Positions 1 to 7,203 of a stretch of DNA of 44,857 nt are shown here, piece after piece. Below the pieces are notes generated by a model. It did not search any database, was not told the origin of the DNA, and was given only the letters and a program-made list of their open reading frames with translations. The DNA lies in the NCBI GenBank assembly GCA_018060465.1, contig JAGOVX010000003.1, forward strand, positions 1 to 44,857. The letters run 5' to 3'. Source of the DNA: Candidatus Saccharimonadota bacterium. Its GTDB lineage: Bacteria; Patescibacteriota; Saccharimonadia; Saccharimonadales; Saccharimonadaceae. Positions within the stretch are counted from its first letter, which is position 1, and the number at the start of each line of letters is the position of its first letter. Made by a program: the position numbers and the translations under genes.

Positions 1-131
1 TCCCTCAGGAGCTTCAAGTCCCATTTCCGAAGTTTTGGGTATCTCCCTGGATTTCGGAGTGGATCAGGGAACGGTACTACGCCCCTGAATACCTCCCAGG
101 TGGACTTCTCCCAATCGTAGTTGTAAGCCAT
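1..131 (-). CDS. Partial CDS, unknown function, N-terminal 43 codons
   Basis: An open frame begins at an ATG at 131 and runs off the left edge without a stop. It opens MAYNYDWEKSTWEVFRG and is rich in Trp, Pro and Arg. A GGAGG Shine-Dalgarno lies 5 nt before the ATG, which is the main support for this start. I do not recognise the family. It follows the GC-rich DHH-like gene and a 15-codon ORF on the same strand, so it may belong to the same transcript. The missing part lies outside the window. Confidence 0.55.
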   Translation of the reverse strand, partial: MAYNYDWEKSTWEVFRGVVPFPDPLRNPGRYPKLRKWDLKLLR

Positions 132-571
132 TATGGCCTCCGTCTGCGGCCGTAGCCGCTACTCTGAAGCCCGACCATTTCGAGCTCTCATGACAGAAAA
201 ACCTGGGTATGAGAGCTCGATAGTAAACGTGCTAGCTTTCCTGTAGTAGAAAGCTCATGAAAAAACAACTGCCTGGCAATATCTCATTTGTTCATTCATG
301 AAATTTCAAGGATTATTGGTGCGTTTTAAGGAGACGCACCATGAAACTCCGCTCAATTGTTATCCCGGTAGAGCTCCCGGCTGAGATTCACACCTTAGGC
401 GGTGTTCTGCGGGCGAACCCGCTGCATGTCCTTAGGAGACATACTTCACCTCTTTTCTACAGAGGTAAGTTTGTCGAAAAGCGCCAACTCGCTTTTTCGA
501 CAGGTTTTTGACTCGCAGGTGGACGAGAAGTATTTTTTATGATCCGGTGACACTCACACCGGAGAACCGTC
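132..571. other. Hairpin-dense intergenic region
   Basis: About 440 bases with no long gene but many inverted repeats: 11-bp perfect arms at 181-191/209-219; 7-bp arms at 234-240/249-255; 7-bp arms at 314-320ish/334-340 with AAGGAG in the loop; GCGGG-cgaa-CCCGC at 409-422; ACCTCT/AGAGGT at 448-466; 12-bp arms with one bulged T at 472-483/490-502; and TCCGGTG/CACCGGA at 543-563. Some may be terminators or processing sites for the leftward transcript. A 56-codon plus-strand frame (341-511, ATG after the AAGGAG loop) also exists, but it runs against the neighbouring genes and I do not call it. Confidence 0.5.
395..442 (-). CDS. Possible 15-residue small ORF
   Basis: ATG at 442, stop TAA at 397-395, translating MSPKDMQRVRPQNTA. 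It is preceded by GAGGTG (447-452) at 4-nt spacing, a good Shine-Dalgarno, and lies on the same strand as the DHH-like gene upstream and the partial gene downstream. It is basic and has no recognisable motif. It could be a translated small protein or a chance frame between hairpins; only the ribosome binding site argues for it. Confidence 0.25.
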   Translation of the reverse strand: MSPKDMQRVRPQNTA

Positions 572-1447
572 TCAGAGCAAATGCTCCTCAACGATTCGGA
601 CGATCTCATTGGTCGGGATGACCGATGAGACGCCCTGAGGCGAACCGCCAATCGTGGGGCTTCCGCCCCACCCGGGCTCCGTCTCGCTCAAGGCGACGAA
701 CACCGCGTTGAGGTCGACAAGCCCGGGCTTGGCCTGACAGACCGTCACCTTGCGGTGACGAGGCCCACCGTTGAATGAGAAGCTCTCGTTCACGGCGACG
801 ACCACGTCGGCCTTCGCGTATGCGGCCGAAACCGCAAAACGCGAGGGCGACAAGACGATAGCCACACGGCCGGTCGAGGAGGCGATCACCTCCTCGACCA
901 AACCGATGGTCTCGCGCCGCTCGTGGTCGACGGCGCTGACCGCTTCGGCCGAGCCCGGGAAATCCCCGGTCTCGAGCCAGGAGCGGGTCAGCCCGACCCG
1001 CTCCTCAAGCGGCCGACGAAAGTTCATCACCTCCGCCTTGACAGCGTCGAACACCGTTGCGGGCACGAAGCCCGCAGCCGGAGCCCACTCTGAGTGGTGC
1101 TTGTCGCTCTCGGCGATGACGGTGATGCGGAGCATCACCTCCTCGTCGAGCTCGGTGCCCTCGGCCCGCATGGCGAGGACCGCCATGGAGCCGACACTGT
1201 CGGCGTCGGCGCGGACGGTAACGAGGCGCACCCCCTCGGGGGGCAGCTCGCAGGTCACCGCCTCCTCGATCGCCGCGACATGGGCGTTGCCGCCCAAGTG
1301 CTGCGGGTCGAGGTTGCCGTAGGCGCACGCCTCGGCCAACGCGGCATCGGTCACCTCCAACCCGAAGCTCGGGATGGCGGCGAGGTCCGCGAGGACCTCG
1401 TCACGGACCAACGTGCGAGGGTCGATGGTGGCGTAGGTGTAGGACAT
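572..1447 (-). CDS. DHH-phosphoesterase-like protein (tentative), GC-rich gene
   Basis: The 291-residue product contains VRADADSVGSMAVLAMRAEG near residues 79-98, which resembles the DxD/S-bearing first block of DHH-family phosphoesterases. It ends with a glycine-rich block (GWGGSPTIGGSPQGVSS) like the substrate-binding end of related proteins. I assign only a DHH-like fold; the substrate is unknown. A GAGAGGGA ribosome binding site precedes ATG 1447. Codons end almost always in G or C (GAG, CTC, GCC, GTC), unlike every gene to the right, so the gene looks foreign or belongs to another genome joined here. From memory, similar proteins occur in candidate-phylum bacteria; I could not check that. 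Confidence 0.55.
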   Translation of the reverse strand: MSYTYATIDPRTLVRDEVLADLAAIPSFGLEVTDAALAEACAYGNLDPQHLGGNAHVAAIEEAVTCELPPEGVRLVTVRADADSVGSMAVLAMRAEGTELDEEVMLRITVIAESDKHHSEWAPAAGFVPATVFDAVKAEVMNFRRPLEERVGLTRSWLETGDFPGSAEAVSAVDHERRETIGLVEEVIASSTGRVAIVLSPSRFAVSAAYAKADVVVAVNESFSFNGGPRHRKVTVCQAKPGLVDLNAVFVALSETEPGWGGSPTIGGSPQGVSSVIPTNEIVRIVEEHLL

Positions 1448-1961
1448 TTCTGTCCCTCTCTCCTGTCAGAACAGTACGTTTCGCCCTTCCGGGGCGCTTT
1501 CACGTCCTTTGTCGGGTTCGCGAAATGTACTTCATGGTGCGTGGCACTTTGGGCCATGCATATGAACCATGTCTGATCAGGTTCCTCGCTTCTAGAACTG
1601 CGAGAAATCTGACCAGAGCATAGCCACTCTGATGTGGAGAAATAAATTCAATGTAAAAGTGCAGGGTTTTACCCGCGCTGAGCGCTTCTACTGATCAATG
1701 GTAGTAGGAACGCTCGGAGCGAGGCTGGCCTAGTGGGAATCTCATCTCCCTGCCAGCACGCCTGTATACATATATTTGTAAGGTAATGCTTCAAGCTAGC
1801 GACTTGCAGTCTCCTTCTCGTCAGATTGACGAGTGAGCACCCTGCTGCTAACGAGCGAGCACGAAGAACTCAAGCGTGCGCTTCCCACCCGCGAATTCAA
1901 TTCGTTTCCACCCTTACCTATTTTCAATGTTCTGGTCGATCAATTTGTCTCTCGATCAACT
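1448..1961 (-). other. Long structured leader or non-coding RNA region
   Basis: Between a minus-strand promoter and the DHH-like gene lie ~510 bases without a convincing gene. The stretch contains strong stems: 1572-1589/1600-1617 (18 bp, two mismatches and one G-U), 1680-1692/1703-1715 (13 bp, one mismatch and one G-U), and 1817-1823/1827-1833 (7 bp, 3-nt loop). If the promoter is used, this is a long structured 5' UTR or an independent RNA. I could not match it to RNase P, tmRNA, SRP RNA or 6S RNA by eye. Confidence 0.4.
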
Positions 1962-1967
1962 GTGACT

Positions 1968-1996
1968 ATCATAGCACTTTTTGTATTATATGTCAA
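1968..1996 (-). promoter_or_regulatory. Sigma70-type promoter facing left
   Basis: On the minus strand TTGACA (1996-1991) and TATGAT (1973-1968) are separated by 17 nt, with TGC directly before the -10 (extended -10). This matches the other promoters of the window. It would fire into the GC-rich block, with transcription starting near 1961. Confidence 0.6.
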
Positions 1997-2038
1997 TAAT
2001 GTCTTAATAAAATAGGTACATAACAGATGTAAAGAAGC

Positions 2039-2058
2039 ACTATTTTTGTCAAAATAGT
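2039..2058. promoter_or_regulatory. Palindromic operator candidate beside the regulator promoter
   Basis: Perfect 8-bp inverted repeat ACTATTTT-TGTC-AAAATAGT ending one base before the -35 box of the TrmB-like gene. Its position suits autoregulation by that protein. Binding is inferred from position only. Confidence 0.4.
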
Positions 2059-2059
2059 A

Positions 2060-2088
2060 TTGACATTTTATATATTTCGTGCTACCAT
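2060..2088 (+). promoter_or_regulatory. Promoter of TrmB-like gene, leaderless transcript
   Basis: TTGACA (2060-2065), 17-nt spacer, TACCAT (2083-2088) with TGC before it. The ATG at 2095 is 6 nt after the -10, so transcription should start at or next to the start codon. Confidence 0.65.
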
Positions 2089-2094
2089 CTACCT

Positions 2095-2856
2095 ATGGAC
2101 GATTCATCCACTACGCTTTCAACCCTCTGCAAAGCCGGTCTAACACCAAGCCAGGCCAAAGGCTACCTAGCACTTGTTCACCAAGGCGAATTCACACCAG
2201 CCGCTCTTGCAGAATATATTGGTGAAAATCGTACAAATGGTTACATGATCTGTGAAAAGCTGGAAACACTTGGCCTTGCGCTCAAAAAAGATTCGAAAAA
2301 GACCGTTTATATGCCTGCTACTCCTGCTCGACTACGAACGCTTATTGTTGAGAGACAGCGCCAATTGAAGAAGGTGAACGACGAGCTCACCGGCCTTATC
2401 CCATCGCTCACAACGCAGTTTCATCTCAATTCTGACGGTGTTATGTCCATTACCCTTGAAGGTGTCGACGGCTTGCAAACACTCTACCAAGATATCTTGA
2501 AAACCGGGCAAGATTTATGCATTATTGCTAGCACTATTGATCGTATCGACCCTGAAATCTCGCGCGAAATTGATACACAAATTGCGCGCCAGCAACGTGC
2601 TGGGTTAAAGAGCCGCGTACTATGGAACGCATCTGCAGCAGAAATTCAGCAGCTTGCAAATACCAATATCGAAGTACGCGCTACACCTGTAGATTCGACA
2701 GCACAGTTTATCATGTACGAAAATAATATTGCCATTAGCACCTTTCGGCACGGCATGATCACTTCTCTAATCACCCACCCAGATATTACTAATAGTTTTC
2801 GCGCTATCTTTGAAACGATGTGGTCTCAAGCCAATACTACCGCCTCGCAACAATAA
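2095..2856 (+). CDS. TrmB-family transcriptional regulator
   Basis: 253 residues. The N-terminal ~75 residues form a winged-helix domain of the TrmB type (LTPSQAKGYLALVHQGEFTP, then a recognition-helix region ENRTNGYMICEKLETLG). A basic linker (ERQRQLKKVND, ~82-92) follows, then a C-terminal effector domain from ~115 like the PLD-fold sensor of TrmB proteins. Those proteins usually sense sugars or metabolites; the ligand here is unknown. The start is fixed by the -10 box 6 nt upstream, with no Shine-Dalgarno. The 3' end overlaps the end of the convergent gene by 20 bp. A palindrome beside the -35 suggests autoregulation. Confidence 0.75.
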   Translation: MDDSSTTLSTLCKAGLTPSQAKGYLALVHQGEFTPAALAEYIGENRTNGYMICEKLETLGLALKKDSKKTVYMPATPARLRTLIVERQRQLKKVNDELTGLIPSLTTQFHLNSDGVMSITLEGVDGLQTLYQDILKTGQDLCIIASTIDRIDPEISREIDTQIARQQRAGLKSRVLWNASAAEIQQLANTNIEVRATPVDSTAQFIMYENNIAISTFRHGMITSLITHPDITNSFRAIFETMWSQANTTASQQ

Positions 2857-3994
2857 GTGCTTTATTAGCTAGTGCGCTAATTCGCTTTGCTAACGCTACG
2901 TGCTCACGACACTGAAGCTCTAGCTGCACAACAAGACGCTGTGTAAACGACTCAAATTCTTCCAAATCAGTATCTATGAAACCATCATACGCATGACACG
3001 CTGATGGTGAGGCATCCATAAGAATACCTCCTAGCAAGTCATTCGTTCGATACAGACGCTTCCCATTATACACGGCATCATACACACTGCGCCCAATGTC
3101 AACCGAAAGACCGTTGGGCGCGTCGGGGTCACGATCAATGCGGATACTCAGCGCGTCATTATGCGTGATTGTATCACCGTGAACCGAATGCGACTCATGG
3201 CGCTGACGCATCGTGGTAATATCTGGCTTATACAAAAATTCAATGCGCGTTCCGGGATTAACATGAACCGTAAGTGTTCCGGGATAGTGAAATTCATCTG
3301 GCCATAAATCGTCGTCGTCAGCCGTCTTGAGCTCATCGTAATGATCCACAGGATCTCCATGAAAGTCGTCGGTACATACGCTATAGCGAGAAGTATACAT
3401 CCCGGCACGTCCTTTTTCGCCACTCTGGTACCACGCATGCGTATCAAACGGATCTTGAGCTACGTGTGCCAAGCCCTCTTGGTACAAATTCAAAGCTTGG
3501 CACGCACCCGCAATCGCAAAGTATACATCTCGTTGACCTAGAAGGAGTGTTCGATACCGATCGTCAGTCATTCCTGCGCTGCGTTCAATTTTTATCAGAT
3601 CTAGTTGGCGACGCATCTGAGCAGTGATACTGGTAGCAACTGCTTCTGCGATATGACTACTTGGGAGTTTCTGCACTAACTCGTTTGTGACAAATCGTCC
3701 CGATCTATAGTTAACGTATTCCTCCACTCCTGTATCAAGTTCTATGAATTCTTGCACTCCCAACTCATCTGGTAACAATGTCTGAAAACCGTTTTCATCA
3801 ATAACCTTAAACCGTTCTTCTATTTGCGAGCGATGACCGATATATGGCATGGAAACTTTCTCTTTATATATGGTCGCAAACGTTGTTTTGTGAACAATTC
3901 TATCATCTGCCCTGCATTCGGATCCCGAAGCTTCTTCAAGCGATTGGTGCGAACGATCTAGGGGTGAAGCTTCTTCTGGTAGTGGAGTGGACAT
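2837..3994 (-). CDS. Hypothetical protein, 385 residues, unknown family
   Basis: I do not recognise this protein. It has no signal peptide or membrane segment. The middle is acidic and aromatic (TADDDDLWPDEFHYPG around residue 230), followed by a beta-rich stretch; the C-terminus is helical and basic. The first ~48 residues are low-complexity and polar, and an alternative start at Met49 (MPYIGHRSQ) is possible. The promoter at 4056-4028 puts the transcript start ~27 nt upstream of ATG 3994 with an A-rich leader and no Shine-Dalgarno. That promoter shares 15 bp with the promoter of the convergent TrmB-like gene. Confidence 0.7.
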   Translation of the reverse strand: MSTPLPEEASPLDRSHQSLEEASGSECRADDRIVHKTTFATIYKEKVSMPYIGHRSQIEERFKVIDENGFQTLLPDELGVQEFIELDTGVEEYVNYRSGRFVTNELVQKLPSSHIAEAVATSITAQMRRQLDLIKIERSAGMTDDRYRTLLLGQRDVYFAIAGACQALNLYQEGLAHVAQDPFDTHAWYQSGEKGRAGMYTSRYSVCTDDFHGDPVDHYDELKTADDDDLWPDEFHYPGTLTVHVNPGTRIEFLYKPDITTMRQRHESHSVHGDTITHNDALSIRIDRDPDAPNGLSVDIGRSVYDAVYNGKRLYRTNDLLGGILMDASPSACHAYDGFIDTDLEEFESFTQRLVVQLELQCREHVALAKRISALANKALIVARR

Positions 3995-4027
3995 GTTTGT
4001 TTATTTTATACTGATTGTATATTACCA

Positions 4028-4056
4028 ATATTAGCATAAACGGTATAAAATGTCAA
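4028..4056 (-). promoter_or_regulatory. Promoter of the 385-residue hypothetical
   Basis: Minus strand TTGACA (4056-4051), 17-nt spacer, TAATAT (4033-4028), extended by TGC. The segment TATTGACATTTTATA is identical to that in the TrmB-like promoter at 2058-2072. Confidence 0.65.
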
Positions 4057-4077
4057 TAGCATCGTAGCTATCTCGGC

Positions 4078-5022
4078 TTAATACTCCTCACCTATATTAA
4101 CGCCCATTGGCAATCTGCCATGATACTTCTCTGCGAGCTCTATGCCATGTGCAAATTCTGGCGAATATGGCCATTCTAGCGCTGTCGATGCTTCATCTAA
4201 TGTCGGCGCGTCAATGTCATCAAAGCTTCTGTTGGCTGCCTCGGCTTGCGGGAAACCACGATAAGTAAAATTATACGTATCTTCTAGTAGATATTTTGCA
4301 AACTCAACAGGTTCCATGTACGCATCTTCGTATGCCAAACCAAGCTGTTCGAGTCGCTGAATGAAAGAATTCGTAACCACAAGGCCATATTGGAATGCTT
4401 TGTTAAGCGCTAATGCAATAAAAAACATACTCGGCCGAATCAGATCATAATCGATACCTTGTACTTCACCTGTTCCATACTGATTCTGAAATACCGCTTC
4501 TAATACAAGTGCTTTCATCGCAAGTTTTTCATTAGTACCAGCCTCATTAGCCTCTTTTTCTCGTGCAGTCGGCTCTATTATTTTATGAATTAAAGCTTCC
4601 TTAGCCTCTGCTGTCATCAGAAGTTTGTCACCGCATACAACAACTTCATTTATAGTAAAATCACGTGTACCAAAATATTCTTCCAGCGATTCAATACCAA
4701 TTCCGTGACCATGCCTAGCATCGTCAGGCATATAGGTGGATGATAAATCTTGCAAATCCTGATACGTAAGCTGCGCTAAGTTCTCACGAAATACGGTCAG
4801 GTCGATATCCCGAACAATTGGGCTTTCACCTAGCAGCGCCTTTTGGGCAATCGCGCGTGCTGCACCTCCAATAATCGCAACTCCGTCAGGCAGCTCCGCC
4901 AGTTCATAGTACTCGAGCACATCGGGGGGCAAATCAATCACATGTAGCGCCCCAGCTTCAAACTGTGAAATTACTTCGTAGATAGATGAGGGCGTGGTGT
5001 CTTGTACTGTGTCAATGGTCAT
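4078..5022 (-). CDS. Nucleotidyltransferase-like protein (CCA-adding/polyA-polymerase head type)
   Basis: 314 residues. Residues 52-60 (GGAARAIAQ) and 71-75 (RDIDL) match the G-G plus DxD signature of the class II tRNA nucleotidyltransferase/polyA polymerase head domain; D72 and D74 would be metal ligands. RDFTINE at 120-126 matches the conserved RRDFTiNa block of the same family. The remaining C-terminal half does not look like a standard CCA-enzyme body, so this may be a divergent or specialised nucleotidyltransferase. Its own promoter (TTGCTT-17-TATATT, 5077-5049) lies just downstream of pyrG; the ~20-nt leader is A-rich with no Shine-Dalgarno. Substrate unknown. Confidence 0.6.
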   Translation of the reverse strand: MTIDTVQDTTPSSIYEVISQFEAGALHVIDLPPDVLEYYELAELPDGVAIIGGAARAIAQKALLGESPIVRDIDLTVFRENLAQLTYQDLQDLSSTYMPDDARHGHGIGIESLEEYFGTRDFTINEVVVCGDKLLMTAEAKEALIHKIIEPTAREKEANEAGTNEKLAMKALVLEAVFQNQYGTGEVQGIDYDLIRPSMFFIALALNKAFQYGLVVTNSFIQRLEQLGLAYEDAYMEPVEFAKYLLEDTYNFTYRGFPQAEAANRSFDDIDAPTLDEASTALEWPYSPEFAHGIELAEKYHGRLPMGVNIGEEY

Positions 5023-5048
5023 GTTTATATTTTGGTAGTTATATCTCT

Positions 5049-5077
5049 AATATAACACGAATTTGGTAAAAAAGCAA
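5049..5077 (-). promoter_or_regulatory. Promoter of nucleotidyltransferase-like gene
   Basis: Minus strand TTGCTT (5077-5072), 17-nt spacer, TATATT (5054-5049). Expected start near 5042, ~20 nt before ATG 5022. Confidence 0.55.
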
Positions 5078-5112
5078 GTCTCTGTACTCGCTCCTGTTGG
5101 CGCGTAGCTATC

Positions 5113-6720
5113 TCAGCCTTTAGTATTAATCGCGGCGTCTACGAGCCCGACAAACAGCGGGTGTGGGTGTATTGGGCGGCTTTTGAATTCGGGGTGGGCT
5201 TGGGTGGCTACGAAATAGGGATGGTTGTTGGCTTCGATGTATTCTACTAGCTTGCCATCGGGTGATGTGCCAGTGATCGCAAGGCCACCTTTTTCGATTT
5301 CGCTGCGGTAGTGTTGATTTACTTCGTACCTATGACGGTGACGTTCGACTACACTGGCTGCGTCATAAATTTTCGAAACTAAAGAACCATTTGTTAACTC
5401 GGCGGTATAATCGCCTAGTCGCAAGGTGCCGCCGGTCGATTCTTTTCCTTGCTGGCCTTCCATAATATACACCACGTTATGAGGTGTATCGGGGGCAAAT
5501 TCGGTACTATTGGCGTCTGTGAGCCCTGCATTTCGGGCGGCAGCAATAACCGCAACTTGCAAGCCTAAGCAAATACCGAGGTATGGTTTTTTATGCTCCA
5601 TCGCGTAGTGTGCGGCGGCAATCTTGCCTTCTACACCACGGGTGCCAAATCCACCTGGTACCAAGATTCCATCAACGCTGGCGAAATCTTCGTCGCTCGC
5701 CGTTTCGGCATTGATCCACTGAATAGTCAGCTCGGTATCTTGCCACCAAGCCGCAGCTTTTAGCGCTTCGAGCACCGATATGTAGGTATCTTCATTGTCC
5801 ATGTATTTCGCAACCAACCCGATAGTAACGGCATGCTGTTTTGTCGATTTCTGTCGTGTTACTAGCTCGTGCCAAGCCGCCAAATCTGGCTGGTTTGTTA
5901 AGCCGGTAAACGCATTAAGACGTGTCATCAGGCTACTTTTTGCAATGCCTTCGGGTATACGAAATACGCTATCGACATTGGGCATCATCAGCACGGCGCC
6001 TTCGGGCAATCCGCCAAATAGTGCGATTTTTTTCGCGATACTCACTGGTGCGGGCGCATCGGTACGTACAATCACAGCATCGGGTACAATACCAAATCCA
6101 CGGAGGTCGTTTAGCGCATTTTGGGCTGGTTTGCTTTTAAATTCTTTGCTGGTTCCAATAAATGGCACGTACACCACGTGCACATACATGCAGTTTTCGC
6201 GACCAACTTTTAGGGCAAATTCTCGAATAGCTTCGATAAAACTTAAGCCTTCGTAATCTCCCACCGTACCGCCAATTTCGACAATATGCACATCGCTGCC
6301 ATCGGCAGCTTTCAAAATTTCTTTTTGAATTGCACCAGTAAGATGCGGCACAAGCTGCACTGTTTTGCCGCCAAATTTGCCAGCACGTTCGTCGGCAATT
6401 AAATTTTGCAGCAAACGGCCACTTAGGGTGGCATTTTTTTGAGTAAGTTCAATATCCAAAAAACGCTCGTAGTGCCCCAAATCTAGATCGGTCTCGGCGC
6501 CATCACGCGTTACAAAGCACTCGCCATGTTCGGCAGGATTAAGTAAACCCGCATCTACATTCAGATACGGGTCACATTTTTGAATTGAAACGACCAGGCC
6601 TTGAGCTTTTATTACTGCGCCTATGCTCGCGGCCGTAATGCCCTTTCCTACCCCCGAGAGAACTCCCCCAGTTACAAATATATATTTCTGTGTTTTTCCA
6701 CGGTTTTTTGATTGTTCCAT
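5113..6720 (-). CDS. pyrG: CTP synthase
   Basis: 535 residues, the normal length. It makes CTP from UTP, ATP and glutamine in the cytoplasm. The N-terminal synthetase domain opens with the P-loop GVLSGVGKGITAASIG (~19-34) and contains DPYLNVDAG and the EIGGTVGDYE block. The C-terminal class I glutamine amidotransferase domain has the nucleophile motif GICLGLQ (~384) and the HPEF end of the triad near 515. A TATAAT (6734-6729 on the minus strand) ends 8 nt before ATG 6720 with no Shine-Dalgarno, so the transcript is near-leaderless. Stop is TGA. Confidence 0.97.
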   Translation of the reverse strand: MEQSKNRGKTQKYIFVTGGVLSGVGKGITAASIGAVIKAQGLVVSIQKCDPYLNVDAGLLNPAEHGECFVTRDGAETDLDLGHYERFLDIELTQKNATLSGRLLQNLIADERAGKFGGKTVQLVPHLTGAIQKEILKAADGSDVHIVEIGGTVGDYEGLSFIEAIREFALKVGRENCMYVHVVYVPFIGTSKEFKSKPAQNALNDLRGFGIVPDAVIVRTDAPAPVSIAKKIALFGGLPEGAVLMMPNVDSVFRIPEGIAKSSLMTRLNAFTGLTNQPDLAAWHELVTRQKSTKQHAVTIGLVAKYMDNEDTYISVLEALKAAAWWQDTELTIQWINAETASDEDFASVDGILVPGGFGTRGVEGKIAAAHYAMEHKKPYLGICLGLQVAVIAAARNAGLTDANSTEFAPDTPHNVVYIMEGQQGKESTGGTLRLGDYTAELTNGSLVSKIYDAASVVERHRHRYEVNQHYRSEIEKGGLAITGTSPDGKLVEYIEANNHPYFVATQAHPEFKSRPIHPHPLFVGLVDAAINTKG

Positions 6721-6854
6721 GGGATTTTATTATAACACTCTAAAAAATATAAGCGCTAGATATAGAGCGTTGTAGTTTTGTGACACACTATATGTGGAAA
6801 ACTTTACCGCTTTCGCTACGTGGCAGCTGCATTGCTTATGCTATGCTAGAAACA

Positions 6855-7157
6855 ATGGACACAAGTAACCTCTCTGCCGACCAACTAACTTCCCTGTTGG
6901 GAAAATCATCAGACAAAGTATCGCTGTTCAATATGGACAAGATCATGGCCAGCTTGCAACCGTTTATCATCGCGCTGACCGTTCTTTCGATTGTTCTTAC
7001 GATTCTATATATTTTTCATTTGATTCAAAAAGTCCGCGTAAATAAAGCAATTCTGGAAATTCGCGACACCGTACGCGAGATCAACCAGCGCCAAAAGATT
7101 GCTGAAACAGGCTCACCAAAACCACCAACTACCCCATCGGACACAGCGACCTATTAA
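6855..7157 (+). CDS. Small single-pass membrane protein, unknown
   Basis: From the Met at 6855 the product is 100 residues: a polar N-terminus, one hydrophobic helix (FIIALTVLSIVLTILYIFHL, ~36-55), a charged helical stretch (VRVNKAILEIRDTVREINQR) and a Pro/Thr-rich tail. The frame is open upstream to a GTG at 6780, but an extended -10 (TGC TATGCT, 6839-6847) ends 7 nt before ATG 6855, so I prefer this start and a leaderless mRNA. Function unknown; a coiled-coil or oligomerising membrane anchor is possible. Confidence 0.65.
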   Translation: MDTSNLSADQLTSLLGKSSDKVSLFNMDKIMASLQPFIIALTVLSIVLTILYIFHLIQKVRVNKAILEIRDTVREINQRQKIAETGSPKPPTTPSDTATY

Positions 7158-7203
7158 TTGAGGCTCCCCTGGGGGTATAATAGCCTAAAAGGAAGGTGTC
7201 TAT

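Noticed and set aside
543-563. Intrinsic terminator for the DHH-like gene
   Set aside because: The 7-bp stem is clear, but no T-run follows on the minus strand.
771-1576. Plus-strand and other-frame ORFs across the GC-rich gene (160 and 183 codons)
   Set aside because: GC-rich coding DNA is open in several frames; these have no ribosome binding site or domain, and the minus-strand frame has DHH-like motifs and a proper start.
1833-2015. 60-codon plus-strand ORF from a GTG
   Set aside because: No ribosome binding site, composition changes from GC-rich to AT-rich inside it, and it covers a minus-strand promoter.
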